Position numbers and translations under genes: made by a program. This document shows, in pieces, positions 32,996-41,679 of a stretch of DNA of 64,000 nt (positions are counted from its first letter, which is position 1; every line of letters starts with the position of its first letter). This stretch comes from Pseudovibrio exalbescens (lineage in GTDB: Bacteria; Pseudomonadota; Alphaproteobacteria; Rhizobiales; Stappiaceae), in contig NZ_JAQZAJ010000003.1 of assembly GCF_028737195.1 (NCBI RefSeq), positions 310,001 through 374,000 on the forward strand, written 5' to 3'. Below the pieces are notes generated by a model. It made no database searches. It was not told the DNA's origin and saw only the letters and a list, made by a program, of their open reading frames with translations.

Positions 32996-33484
32996 CTAAA
33001 GTGACTGATTAACTGACAAACCTTTAGCGGTTTTATTTGGTCGTGAAGCTGTCGCATTGGAGCCGTAGGTCTGCGGTTGCAGTTGGGAACCCACTGCTTT
33101 TGCTACGGTTTCAACAATCTGATCGCTCACAGAGCGTGCTGTGGCGACCACTGTGAGGTTCTGTTGCAGGAGAGGGCGCAGGCGTCCGTGACGTTCACGC
33201 ATCTCCTGGATGGCTTCTGGGGCCAGGTTGCCGAGGGCGATGGCGTTGGCGCTAGCGGCACGAATCCCGCTCATGTAGCTCTCGATCGCGTCAGTCTTGC
33301 GGGGGGTCAGGTCGGGCAGCTGAGAGAGCTCGCCGCGCTTGAGCATCTGCGTTTCTTCGTCAATGACTTCCACAAGGGTGTTGAGGGCTTCGTCAAAGCG
33401 AGAGCAGAACTCCTCGGCCTGTTCGCGGGTCGTAATGGCTTTGGCGTCAAACATAAACGGTACTTTATCGTTGGTATCTGTCAT
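32996..33484 (-). CDS. FlgN-like flagellar protein
   Basis: 162 aa, mainly alpha-helical (EFCSRFDEALNTLVEVIDEE, LRPLLQQNLTVVATARSVSD), like the FlgN chaperone family that escorts FlgK and FlgL to the export gate. Its ATG directly follows the TAA of the rod-binding gene with no spacer. Position after flgI and the rod-binding gene matches the usual order in alphaproteobacteria. The C-terminal tail is Asn/Ser/Thr-rich and probably disordered. Confidence 0.75.
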   Translation of the reverse strand: MTDTNDKVPFMFDAKAITTREQAEEFCSRFDEALNTLVEVIDEETQMLKRGELSQLPDLTPRKTDAIESYMSGIRAASANAIALGNLAPEAIQEMRERHGRLRPLLQQNLTVVATARSVSDQIVETVAKAVGSQLQPQTYGSNATASRPNKTAKGLSVNQSL

Positions 33485-33787
33485 TTAGATCTCTTGCAGC
33501 TCAAGCAGTTGCTTGGTGATGGAGTCGGCAAGTCCGATGCCGCCGTTTGCCGCCATGCTGGCTGCGTATTCATTGATCATCATGGATTTCCATGCATCGG
33601 CCCCCGGGCCGTTGCCAAACGTGCCGCCAGACTCTACGCCGTTGAACATGGTTTGCATGAGCTGGTTCAGATAGACGGCTTCGAAATCCTGCGCTTTCTT
33701 GCGGATTGCGTCTTCTTGTGTGGTGCCTGCCGGGGCGCTGCTGTAGGCGCCAGCCGGGTTTGCGGCGACGGTGTTGATCAAGCTCAT
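33485..33787 (-). CDS. Rod-binding protein (FlgJ N-terminal domain / CheL type)
   Basis: 100 aa. AQDFEAVYLNQLMQTMFNGV and MMINEYAASMAANGGIGLAD define the FlgJ rod-binding (rod cap) domain. The muramidase domain of enterobacterial FlgJ is absent, as is usual in alphaproteobacteria, where a separate hydrolase opens the cell wall. Start and flgI stop overlap by one base (TAATG), so expression is coupled to flgI. Confidence 0.9.
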   Translation of the reverse strand: MSLINTVAANPAGAYSSAPAGTTQEDAIRKKAQDFEAVYLNQLMQTMFNGVESGGTFGNGPGADAWKSMMINEYAASMAANGGIGLADSITKQLLELQEI

Positions 33788-34881
33788 TACAGCACCTCGA
33801 TTTCTGCCTGAAGGGCGCCGGACGCTTTGATCGCCTGCAGGATTGAGATCAGGTCCCGAGGTCCGATGCCAAGCGCGTTCAGTCCGTCCACCAGCTCCTG
33901 CAGGGTGATGGTTTCGTCGACCAGGGCCAGTTGGCTCTGGTCCTCGGTCACTTGTAGGTCTGTGCGTGGCTGGACGGCCGTCTGGCCATTGGCAAATGGG
34001 TTTGGTTGAACCACTTCAGGGCTTTCCGAGATGGTGACTGTCAGGTTGCCCTGTGCCACTGCAACGGTAGAGACCTTTACCTGCTGGCCCATCACGATGA
34101 TGCCGGAGCTTTCATCAATAACGATCTTTGCAGGCAGGTCTGGTTCCACCAGCAGCTGCTCTACGTCAGTCAGCAGGTCAACAATGTTGCCATTGAAGTT
34201 GCTGGGCAGCGTCAACTGCACGGTGCCCGGATCCAGCGGCTCTGCGGTTGGAAGGCCGATCAGTTCGTTCACGGCAATGGCAATGCGGCGGGCGGTGGTC
34301 AGGTCCGGGTTGCGCAGCGCAATGCGGACGGCGCGCATGGTTGCCAGTTTGAACTCTACCTCACGCTCCACGAGCGCGCCATTGGCGATGCGGCCAGCGG
34401 TTGGGACGCCGCGGGTAATCGAAGCGGCATCGCCTTGCGCCTGAAATCCCGCAATTGCGACCGGCCCCTGCGCGATTGCATAGGCCTCGCCATCCGCACC
34501 CATCAACGGGGTAACGAGCAGCGTGCCGCCTTGAAGGCTGCTTGAATCGCCAAGCGCGCTAACCGACACATCAATTCGGGTGCCCTGGGTCGCGAACGGA
34601 GGCAGGTTGGCGGTCACCATAACGGCAGCCACGTTGTCCGTGTTCAGATCAACTTCATTGGTGTTAACGCCCAGACGTTCCAGCATGGCCTGCAGGCTTT
34701 GCCGGGTGAAGGGGGCGTTGTTAAGGGAGTCGCCAGTGCCTTGGAGGCCGACCACGAGACCGTATCCGATCAGTTGGTTGTCTCGAATGCCTTCAAAATC
34801 CGCAATATCCTTGATGCGCGACGCGCCATGGGCAGGCGCAAGGGTCACGATCATGGCTAGGATCAACAGAATGCGTCGCAT
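33787..34881 (-). CDS. flgI: Flagellar P-ring protein FlgI
   Basis: 364 aa; assembles the periplasmic P ring around the rod. A signal peptide (RRILLILAMIVTLAPAHG, cleaved near AHG/AS) precedes RIKDIADFEGIRDNQLIGYG and LVVGLQGTGDSLNNAPFTRQ, highly conserved in FlgI. The C-terminus has the usual TLQELVDGLNALGIGPRDLI. ATG 34881 is chosen because it begins the signal peptide; the frame is open to 35067 but that part is not FlgI-like. Confidence 0.95.
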   Translation of the reverse strand: MRRILLILAMIVTLAPAHGASRIKDIADFEGIRDNQLIGYGLVVGLQGTGDSLNNAPFTRQSLQAMLERLGVNTNEVDLNTDNVAAVMVTANLPPFATQGTRIDVSVSALGDSSSLQGGTLLVTPLMGADGEAYAIAQGPVAIAGFQAQGDAASITRGVPTAGRIANGALVEREVEFKLATMRAVRIALRNPDLTTARRIAIAVNELIGLPTAEPLDPGTVQLTLPSNFNGNIVDLLTDVEQLLVEPDLPAKIVIDESSGIIVMGQQVKVSTVAVAQGNLTVTISESPEVVQPNPFANGQTAVQPRTDLQVTEDQSQLALVDETITLQELVDGLNALGIGPRDLISILQAIKASGALQAEIEVL

Positions 34882-35139
34882 CGGGTCCGGTGCTCTTTCC
34901 AATTGGCTTTTGCTGGAGCATGCTGCTCCGGAAACGTCTCGGTCACTCATTAGCGAAAAGCGTGCCAAACTGAGATTAGCGGTTTTGCTCGGGAATCTGC
35001 GCCTTATGCCCATTGCAGGTGAATGGGGTGGATAACGATTGCCGGGTTCCAAAAAGTCAGGAGGCAAGAGTTGCCCAGTTGGCGTGTTCGCGTCACCTTA
35101 GGGCCAACTAATGAATCTGACTGGTGCATTTGAGAGGAA

Positions 35140-35577
35140 ATGACTGTGCTCATTCGTACGACACCTGTCTCCGGCCTCTCTGCGACTGCCGGAGTTAAGA
35201 AAACAAAGAACGATCCTAAAAAGTCCTCCAATTCGTTTTCCGTCGAAAAAGGGGGCAGTGAGGCGCAGTCTGCGCAATCCTCAGCTCATTCCAGCGGCAT
35301 TCACAATGTGGACGCGCTCTTGATGCTTCAGCAGGTCGATGACCCGATGACCGGGAAGCGAAAGGCGATGAAGCATGGTCTCGATCTGCTTGATGAACTG
35401 GATCTTTTGAAGATTGATTTGCTGCAGGGGCGTGTCTCGCCAGAGCGGCTTGAGAAAATTGTCTCCCAGCTGTCAAACCGTGTAAAAAGTGGCGATGCTG
35501 GTCTTGATCAAATAGTCGAAGATATTGAGCTGCGAGCAAGAATCGAGCTGGCTAAACTTGGTCGATTTCCAGAGTAA
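35140..35577 (+). CDS. fliX: Flagellar assembly regulator FliX
   Basis: 145 aa. In Caulobacter FliX couples basal-body assembly to activation of FlbD and so to late flagellar genes. The conserved C-terminal part (LDLLDELDLLKIDLLQGRVS, IVEDIELRARIELAKLGRFP) is clear; the N-terminus is Lys/Ser-rich and variable. GAGAGG is only 2 bases before ATG 35140 but 8 before GTG 35146, so the true start may be the latter. Divergent from flgI. Confidence 0.9.
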   Translation: MTVLIRTTPVSGLSATAGVKKTKNDPKKSSNSFSVEKGGSEAQSAQSSAHSSGIHNVDALLMLQQVDDPMTGKRKAMKHGLDLLDELDLLKIDLLQGRVSPERLEKIVSQLSNRVKSGDAGLDQIVEDIELRARIELAKLGRFPE

Positions 35578-35738
35578 TTCACTGCAAAATCAATAATGTA
35601 CATGTGGATATCACGTTGGGGTACAGCCTAATCCTACGTACATTTAGGAGATTAGAACAATTCTCCGTTATCTGGCGTTGTCGTTTTCATTAGACGCCGC
35701 TATATTCCAGCCGCCCATACAGGTAGCCGGAGTTGCAA

Positions 35739-36155
35739 ATGGCGGTTGATATCGCAGTTGACTATCGTCCCACCGAGGACGAGGAGTTCATGAACGAGCG
35801 CCAGGTCGAGTACTTCCGTCGGAAGTTGCTGGCTTGGAAGGATGACATCCTTAAGGAAAGTATGGAGACTCTCAACAATCTGCAGGAAGAAAGTCAGAAC
35901 CATCCGGATTTGGCGGATCGGGCTTCCTCAGAAACGGATCGCTCCATCGAGCTTCGCGCACGTGATCGTCAGCGCAAGCTGATCTCAAAGATCGATGCCG
36001 CTTTGGCTCGTATTGAAGATGGGTCCTACGGGTATTGTGAAGAGACCGGAGAGCCGATCTCCGTTCGTCGCTTGGATGCTCGCCCAATCGCGACCCTATC
36101 CATTGAGGCGCAGGAAGCGCATGAACGCCGCGAGAAAATTTATCGCGACGACTGA
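35739..36155 (+). CDS. dksA: RNA polymerase-binding transcription factor DksA
   Basis: 138 aa. Coiled-coil arm with the acidic tip region (LADRASSETDRSIELRARDR) and a degenerate zinc-finger (YGYCEETGEPISVRRLDARP) keeping only one of the four usual cysteines, followed by ATLSIEAQEAHERREKIYRD. This cysteine-poor form is common in alphaproteobacteria and may work without zinc. DksA with ppGpp tunes rRNA and stress promoters. ATG 35739 follows GGAG. Sits inside the flagellar island, next to fliX. Confidence 0.93.
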   Translation: MAVDIAVDYRPTEDEEFMNERQVEYFRRKLLAWKDDILKESMETLNNLQEESQNHPDLADRASSETDRSIELRARDRQRKLISKIDAALARIEDGSYGYCEETGEPISVRRLDARPIATLSIEAQEAHERREKIYRDD

Positions 36156-36292
36156 TAGATAATTACAGTTTGTACTTCGGCAGATGGCTGGGTGGGTCAC
36201 AAAGATCTCAACCGCATCTGCCTTTTTCTTTGGCCTGCAGCTCCGCCAAAGAAATTCTCCTCCTGCGATATCTTGGGTGAGGGCTAGTGCCC

Positions 36293-36340
36293 TAAAAAAG
36301 AACGGGCACGGTGTGCTGGGGAGCAAAACACCGTACCCGT
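36293..36340 (-). terminator. Terminator of flgF-flgG-flgA-flgH
   Basis: A 13-bp stem (36302-36314 with 36328-36340, one mismatch); read on the minus strand it is followed by TTCTTTTTTAGG. It lies 42 bases past the flgH stop. Confidence 0.8.
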
Positions 36341-36381
36341 CGGCCGTTTTGGGCTGGGGAGCCTTACGGCGAAACTTATGG

Positions 36382-37125
36382 CTAGAACGGCAGGACGATA
36401 TCCAGAACCTGACTGCCATAGCGTGGCTGTTGAACCGCGCTGATCTGTCCGCGGCCGCCGTATCCAATACGGGCCTCCGCGATCTTCTTTGAATCAATGG
36501 TGTTGTTGGACTGAATGTCCTGCGGGCGTGCCACGCCTGCCACGATCAGTTCACGAACTTCGTAGTTCACGCGCACTTCCTGTCGCCCTTCGATCACCAG
36601 ATTGCCGTTTGGCAGAACTTGCGTAACGACGGCGGCAACGGTGGTCTTCAGCTCTTCCTTGCGGTCTATGGAGCCGGAGCCGTTGAAGTTTGCGCTGCTG
36701 TCAACCGAGGCGAGGGCTGAGGAGGTGGCGCTTGCAGGAAGGGCCAGCGTATCGATTGCTGTGCCCAGTGCGCCGCCTGCGCCCACATTCGAGGTGTCGC
36801 TTCTGGAATGCTGCGAGGAGTTGTCGAACTCCGCCTCATCTTCGATGGTCACGACCACGGTCACGATGTCGCCAACCCGTTTTGCGCGCTGATCCTGAAA
36901 GAAGGCACGGTTGCCTGAGCGCCACAGTGAATTGGCATTGTAGTGCTCCGGCTCAGGTGTTGGCATCGGCATCTGCACCGGGCGGTATCCCGGCGTCGTG
37001 CGCGGGTCCTGAATGGCGGTGAGCGGTGGTTCCTTGCCGACCTGAGACAGTCTGTCTGCGGCGGTGCAGCCTGCTGTCATGGCGGCAATCAGGGTAAGGG
37101 TTACGATCTTTGCGCCGGTCTTCAT
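36382..37125 (-). CDS. flgH: Flagellar L-ring protein FlgH
   Basis: 247-aa outer-membrane lipoprotein forming the L ring. Lipobox TAGC (MTAGCTAAD) follows a short hydrophobic segment. Conserved motifs include SLWRSGNRAFFQDQRAKRVG, DIVTVVVTIEDEAEFDNSSQ and LVIEGRQEVRVNYEVRELIV. The end (RYGSQVLDIVLPF) is typical. Its ATG overlaps the flgA stop by 4 bases. Confidence 0.95.
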   Translation of the reverse strand: MKTGAKIVTLTLIAAMTAGCTAADRLSQVGKEPPLTAIQDPRTTPGYRPVQMPMPTPEPEHYNANSLWRSGNRAFFQDQRAKRVGDIVTVVVTIEDEAEFDNSSQHSRSDTSNVGAGGALGTAIDTLALPASATSSALASVDSSANFNGSGSIDRKEELKTTVAAVVTQVLPNGNLVIEGRQEVRVNYEVRELIVAGVARPQDIQSNNTIDSKKIAEARIGYGGRGQISAVQQPRYGSQVLDIVLPF

Positions 37126-38090
37126 GGGCGGGCCTCATTCAGGCTCGCAACGGATTGGCCGAGGTTGGAAACGTGGGCGCGGCCAGAGCCGGTCACGGTG
37201 CCAAGGACAACCTTGTTGGAACGCATGTTCTTGATTTCGATAATGTCTCCCATTGCGCCATCTGCATTTGCGCGGCCAATGGTGGTGAGTTGCATGCCGG
37301 GGATGGCGTAGGTGACCATGATGTTCTCACCGCGCTTGACAAGAAGCGGGGCGGTAATGTCGTTCTCGGTCAGGATCGTACCTGCGCGCAGCGAGCGGCG
37401 GGCAGCCTGACCAACGGCTTGAGTTGCATCAAGGGCGGCGCGGCGGGCCATGCGCTGTGCGGGTACCCGTTCAATGCGCAGATCGTTGCTGCTGATGATG
37501 TCGCCCCGTTTTACACGGCGAGCCAGTGTGGTCACTTCCACCATAATGTTGGCCTGGCCATCCAGAGCGAACGTCTGGGCGCGGCCATCGCGCACCACTG
37601 AGAACGTGGCGCGGAACTGGCCGTTTGACTGGGCCCAGTTGAGGTGGGTCAACGAAATTGGGTTGGCAACGCCTGCATCGCCATGAATGCCCGCTGGCAG
37701 TGGGGTGTTCCACCGCAGCTCGATGTCGTTGTCATCTCCCAGAAGGCGATCGGCCATTTTGCCCTTCACCAGCTTGGAGATCATGGCACCTGTCATTTCA
37801 ACGGAAGCGCGGTGCACTGTCACGACTTCAAGGCCATTTGTAGCGGCTTCCCAGAAGCCGGCGTCCTGGGCCTGACGCGCGATCAGTCTTGCTGGAACTT
37901 CACCGGTCTTGCCATGGTCAGGTGCCCTGAAGATTGCCGTTTGGGCGAACTCTCCAGCGTCCTCATAAAAGTCGCCGATTGTCACGATCGGGCCACTCAC
38001 GATCACGTGGGAGCGCAGCACGGGCGCAGCCGCCGCGATGGTCGTCAGCCCCAAAAGAAGTGAGAAAGCAAGGATCAGACTGCGGGTCAT
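37122..38090 (-). CDS. flgA: Flagellar P-ring assembly chaperone FlgA
   Basis: 322 aa with a signal peptide (RSLILAFSLLLGLTTIAAAA). The C-terminal SAF/ChapFlgA domain (about 190-310) is recognisable by ARRVKRGDIISSNDLRIERV and AARRSLRAGTILTENDITAP. It is a periplasmic chaperone that helps FlgI polymerise. The N-terminal half (about 30-185) is longer than in E. coli FlgA, a form common in alphaproteobacteria. It lies between flgG and flgH and overlaps flgH by ATGA. Confidence 0.92.
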   Translation of the reverse strand: MTRSLILAFSLLLGLTTIAAAAPVLRSHVIVSGPIVTIGDFYEDAGEFAQTAIFRAPDHGKTGEVPARLIARQAQDAGFWEAATNGLEVVTVHRASVEMTGAMISKLVKGKMADRLLGDDNDIELRWNTPLPAGIHGDAGVANPISLTHLNWAQSNGQFRATFSVVRDGRAQTFALDGQANIMVEVTTLARRVKRGDIISSNDLRIERVPAQRMARRAALDATQAVGQAARRSLRAGTILTENDITAPLLVKRGENIMVTYAIPGMQLTTIGRANADGAMGDIIEIKNMRSNKVVLGTVTGSGRAHVSNLGQSVASLNEARP

Positions 38091-38101
38091 GAAGTCAGCC
38101 T

Positions 38102-38884
38102 CTATCTCATGTTCGTGGTGGTTGAGTACATCTGATCTGCGGCCTGAACGATTTTGGAATTCATTTCGTAGGCGCGCTGAGCGGCGATAAGGTCGGAAAG
38201 CTCGCGAACGGCATCCACGTTGGAAGCTTCAAGGAAGCCCTGCTTGACGCCGCCCATGCCATCCGATTCCGGGGTTCCTGTCTGAGGGGCGCCGCTTGCT
38301 TCCGTTTCAAGGAACAGGTTGTCACCAATTGCTTCAAGGCCTGCCTTGTTGACGAAGCGCGCGAGTTCGATCTGCCCCAGCTCCACAACCTGACCCTGCT
38401 CACTCATGGCCTGAACGAGGCCCTGATTGTTGATCGTGATGTCGCGGGAGCCGTCCGGAATGGTGATGCCCGGCAGGACCGGGTGGCCATCATTGGTTAC
38501 GAGCTGACCGGTTTGGGAGCGGGCGAAGGAGCCATCGCGGGTGTAGGCTGTGGTGCCATCTGGGCGTTCAATCTGGAAGAAGCCTTCGCCGCGAATGGCC
38601 AGGTCCAGCTCCTTGCCGGTGCTGTTGGCGGTGCCTTGAGACATGATGCGGCTGGTGGCAACGGTCTGTACGCCGGAGCCAATCTGTACGCCGTTTGGCA
38701 CAATGGTGCCGGCATCGGAAGTCTGGGTGCCCATGCGGCGCTGGTTTTCGTAGAGAAGATCCTGGAAATCCGCGCGCTGGCGCTTGTAGCCGGTGGTGCG
38801 CATGTTGGCCACGTTGTTGGAGATCACCTCAACGTTGAGCTCCTGTGCCTTCATGCCTGTTGCTGCGATATAAAGTGCTTTCAT
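38102..38884 (-). CDS. flgG: Flagellar distal rod protein FlgG
   Basis: 260 aa, normal family length. N-terminal YIAATGMKAQELNVEVISNN and NMRTTGYKRQRADFQDLLYE plus C-terminal SDLIAAQRAYEMNSKIVQAA are the FlgG rod signature; GYKRQRADF is typical of the distal rod rather than the hook. Second gene of the minus-strand flgF-flgG-flgA-flgH operon. Confidence 0.96.
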   Translation of the reverse strand: MKALYIAATGMKAQELNVEVISNNVANMRTTGYKRQRADFQDLLYENQRRMGTQTSDAGTIVPNGVQIGSGVQTVATSRIMSQGTANSTGKELDLAIRGEGFFQIERPDGTTAYTRDGSFARSQTGQLVTNDGHPVLPGITIPDGSRDITINNQGLVQAMSEQGQVVELGQIELARFVNKAGLEAIGDNLFLETEASGAPQTGTPESDGMGGVKQGFLEASNVDAVRELSDLIAAQRAYEMNSKIVQAADQMYSTTTNMR

Positions 38885-38907
38885 GGGTGTCGTCCTTTAC
38901 GTCGCGG

Positions 38908-39642
38908 CTACGATACGCGGCCGAGTTCGCGGATAGCGCGTTCTTGCAGGTCATCGCGCTGAGAAATGATGCGCGAGACTGATGCGTAGTTGCGGGTCAC
39001 TTCGATCATGCGGGTAATCTCGACGACGCCCTCAATGTTGGACATCTCCAGAAAGCCCTGCTGCACCTCGATGTTCTCCATGGGAATCGGGTTCTCGCCG
39101 GCGTAGGTGTTCTGCCCGCGCAGCGTCAACTCCTGCGGGTTTTCGAAGTTCACCATGTTCAGGCGGCCGAGAATCCCTTGATTGTTGGAGAGGGTGCCGT
39201 CCTTGGCGATTGAAAGCGGGCCATCTTCGGAATTGATCTCAATTGGGCCGCCATCCACCAGTACAGGGTATCCTTGCTGCGTCTGAAGGATGCCATCCGG
39301 GCCAACGGCAAAATTTCCCGCCCGGGTATAAAGTTCCTCTGTCGGCCCCTGAACAACCAGAAAGCCGTCGCCTTGAATTGCAACGTCAAGTGGATTGCCC
39401 GTTTCGCGCAGAGCGCCCTGTGCGAAGTTGGTCGCGTCGCCGTAATCGTTTGTGTAAGACAGCGGTTGGTCTGGCCGCTGAAAGGCCGTCGCTTCTGCCT
39501 TTGGCATAAGGTATTCTTCAAAAAGCAGATTTTGCCCTTTGAAGCCTGCCGTATTGATGTTCGCCAGATTGTTTGCAATGACGTCCAATTGACGTCGCAA
39601 GCCAAGCTGACGCGACAACCCTATAAGTTGTGCGTTTTCCAT
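38908..39642 (-). CDS. flgF: Flagellar proximal rod protein FlgF
   Basis: 244 aa from ATG 39642, which has AAGGA 8 bases upstream; the frame is open to 39780 but the added part is not rod-like. LIGLSRQLGLRRQLDVIANN and LANINTAGFKGQNLLFEEYL followed by a late MIEVTRNYASVSRIISQRDD match FlgF. First gene of the operon; it diverges from fliL and shares the intergenic region with two CtrA-type boxes. Confidence 0.93.
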   Translation of the reverse strand: MENAQLIGLSRQLGLRRQLDVIANNLANINTAGFKGQNLLFEEYLMPKAEATAFQRPDQPLSYTNDYGDATNFAQGALRETGNPLDVAIQGDGFLVVQGPTEELYTRAGNFAVGPDGILQTQQGYPVLVDGGPIEINSEDGPLSIAKDGTLSNNQGILGRLNMVNFENPQELTLRGQNTYAGENPIPMENIEVQQGFLEMSNIEGVVEITRMIEVTRNYASVSRIISQRDDLQERAIRELGRVS

Positions 39643-39845
39643 GTTCGTGGTCCTTGCTCCCCAGCAAGCTAACCCGGCCGGGCTAGCGGTTAACCATATG
39701 CAGGGACCGTGCCAACTCACAATGCGGCCACAGACTCGCCGTTTTTCTGGGAATTGCGGGATTTCGTTAGATCCTTTCACATAGGGCCCAGCAATAATGA
39801 GCTACTAAAAAATGCCAGTGGGCAAAACTTGCCTAGATGGCTTTG

Positions 39846-39860
39846 TTAACCATCTGTTAA
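39846..39860 (+). promoter_or_regulatory. CtrA-type box 1 between flgF and fliL
   Basis: TTAACCATCTGTTAA, perfect TTAA-N7-TTAA, 71 bases upstream of the fliL ATG and 203 bases from the flgF start. Confidence 0.78.
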
Positions 39861-39873
39861 CCATTTGGGCTGT

Positions 39874-39888
39874 TTAACCTATTGTTAA
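39874..39888 (+). promoter_or_regulatory. CtrA-type box 2 upstream of fliL
   Basis: TTAACCTATTGTTAA, perfect TTAA-N7-TTAA, 43 bases upstream of the fliL ATG and 13 bases after box 1. Confidence 0.78.
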
Positions 39889-39931
39889 GACTTAAGTTAA
39901 AATCCCTCACTGTATTTGGGCGGGTCGAGAG

Positions 39932-40429
39932 ATGACTGATGCACAGGCTCCTGAAACAGAAGAAACGCAGGAACCAGAGCGCAAATCTAAGAAAAAGCTG
40001 CTGATTGCAGTTTTTGGCGGTGTGGTTCTTCTTTCCGCACTGGGCGGTCTTGGTGTGTATATGGGGCTTCTCGATAGCCTGACGGACTCTGCCGATCCGA
40101 ATGCGCCCAAGCAGGCGCAGCAGAAGTCTGTCGTGTTTTATGACCTGCCGGAAATGACGGTTAATCTTGCGACGGATGATCGCCGCACGTTTTTGAAGGT
40201 CCGAATTGCTCTCGAGGTCGAGAGTTATTCCGTGGTCAGCGATATCGAGCCGTACTTACCGCGGATCATGGATGCCTTCCAGATCTATCTGCGCGAGCTG
40301 CGTCCGGCTGATCTTGAAGGGTCAGCAGGGCTGTTTCGTCTCAAGGAACAGCTTCTGCGTCGCATTAATCTCGCCGTTTATCCTGCCAAGGTGGATGGCG
40401 TTCTGTTCAAAGAGATTTTGATTCAATAG
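39932..40429 (+). CDS. fliL: Flagellar basal-body protein FliL
   Basis: 165 aa. A Glu/Lys-rich cytoplasmic N-terminus and one membrane helix (about 25-46, KLLIAVFGGVVLLSALGGLG) precede a periplasmic stomatin-like domain (VVFYDLPEMTVNLATDDRRT, FLKVRIALEVES). The C-terminus (LRRINLAVYPAKVDGVLFKE) is family-typical. FliL associates with the stator and supports torque. First gene of fliL-fliM-DUF6468-motE. Confidence 0.94.
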   Translation: MTDAQAPETEETQEPERKSKKKLLIAVFGGVVLLSALGGLGVYMGLLDSLTDSADPNAPKQAQQKSVVFYDLPEMTVNLATDDRRTFLKVRIALEVESYSVVSDIEPYLPRIMDAFQIYLRELRPADLEGSAGLFRLKEQLLRRINLAVYPAKVDGVLFKEILIQ

Positions 40430-40441
40430 GGGAGGCATTGC

Positions 40442-41677
40442 ATGGCAGCAGGTTCCAATGCCGCACCGGGGTCCGCCGGGGGACAGGATTGGGATGCGTC
40501 CACCGCCACGGTGGATGAGGACATCTCTGATGATGATGAAGACCTTGCCGCTGCCTGGGGTGCTGCCCTCCAGGAGCAGGGCGCGGCGAATGCTGAGGAT
40601 GTAGCGGCCCAATGGGCGGCCATGATCGAGGACAGCGAGCCGGAGCTGGATTCAGCAACGCGCGGGGCTGATCGTATCCTCAATCAGGAGGAAATCGACA
40701 ACCTTCTCGGCTTCAGTCTCGACGAAACCATCACGGGCGACAACACGGGCATACGGGCGCTGATCAACTCGGCGATGGTGTCCTATGAACGTTTGCCCAT
40801 GCTGGAAATCGTGTTTGACCGCCTGGTGCGTTTGACCACGACTTCCCTGCGCAACTTTACCTCGGACAACGTGGAAGTTTCGCTGGATTCCATCACTTCC
40901 GTTCGCTTCGGAGACTATCTCAATTCCATTCCGCTGCCTGCAATCCTTGGTGTATTCAAGGCAAGGGAGTGGGATGGCTTTGGTATGGTGACGGTGGAAT
41001 CCTCGCTGATCTATTCCATTATTGACGTGCTGCTGGGCGGAGGTCGTGGCATGAGCCCCTTGCGCGTTGAGGGGCGCCCATACACGACTATTGAAACCAA
41101 TCTTGTGCGCCGGATGATTGAGATCATCCTCGTGGATGCGGAGCAGGCGTTTGCGCCGCTCTCTCCGGTGCAACTGCCATTGGAGCGGCTGGAGACCAAT
41201 CCGCGTTTTGCCGCAATCTCCAGACCAGCTAACGCTGCCATTCTTGTTGAGCTGCGCATCGACATGGAAGATCGCGGCGGCAAGGTCGAGATCATGTTGC
41301 CTTATGCAACGCTGGAGCCGATCCGTGATCTGCTGCTCCAGATGTTCATGGGCGAAAAGTTTGGCCGTGACCCTATCTGGGAAGGTCACTTGGCCTCTGA
41401 AGTCTTCAGCGCCGAGGTCAATGTGGATGCGGTGCTTTATGAAAACAGCATTCCCTTGCAGCGGGTGCTGAACTTGGAAGTTGGGCAAACATTGCTCTTC
41501 GATGTGGGTCCAAAGGATCCAGTTACTGTCAAATGCGGAGGGGTACCGCTGACACAGGGGGTAATGGGCCGCGTTGGCGACAACGTGTCCATTGAGATCG
41601 CAAGCAAACTGCGCCAACCAAAAATGACATTGGCAGCGTTTGAGCGGTCCATGCAGAACAAATCGGAAGGGATCTGA
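40442..41677 (+). CDS. fliM: Flagellar motor switch protein FliM
   Basis: 411 aa. The CheY-P binding element ILNQEEIDNLLGF is at residues 79-91 instead of the extreme N-terminus. It is preceded by an acidic extension with a duplicated motif (DLAAAWGAALQEQ at 34-46 and DVAAQWAAMIEDS at 53-65). The CheC-like middle domain (FDRLVRLTTTSLRNF, GGGRGMSPLRVEGRPYTTIE) and the C-terminal SpoA domain (VGQTLLFDVGPKDPVTVKCG) follow. Alphaproteobacterial FliM often has such an extension. Twelve bases after fliL. Confidence 0.95.
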   Translation: MAAGSNAAPGSAGGQDWDASTATVDEDISDDDEDLAAAWGAALQEQGAANAEDVAAQWAAMIEDSEPELDSATRGADRILNQEEIDNLLGFSLDETITGDNTGIRALINSAMVSYERLPMLEIVFDRLVRLTTTSLRNFTSDNVEVSLDSITSVRFGDYLNSIPLPAILGVFKAREWDGFGMVTVESSLIYSIIDVLLGGGRGMSPLRVEGRPYTTIETNLVRRMIEIILVDAEQAFAPLSPVQLPLERLETNPRFAAISRPANAAILVELRIDMEDRGGKVEIMLPYATLEPIRDLLLQMFMGEKFGRDPIWEGHLASEVFSAEVNVDAVLYENSIPLQRVLNLEVGQTLLFDVGPKDPVTVKCGGVPLTQGVMGRVGDNVSIEIASKLRQPKMTLAAFERSMQNKSEGI

Positions 41678-41679
41678 GG

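Noticed and set aside
40652-41617. 321-codon antisense frame over fliM
   Set aside because: Covers the conserved FliM domains; no independent evidence.
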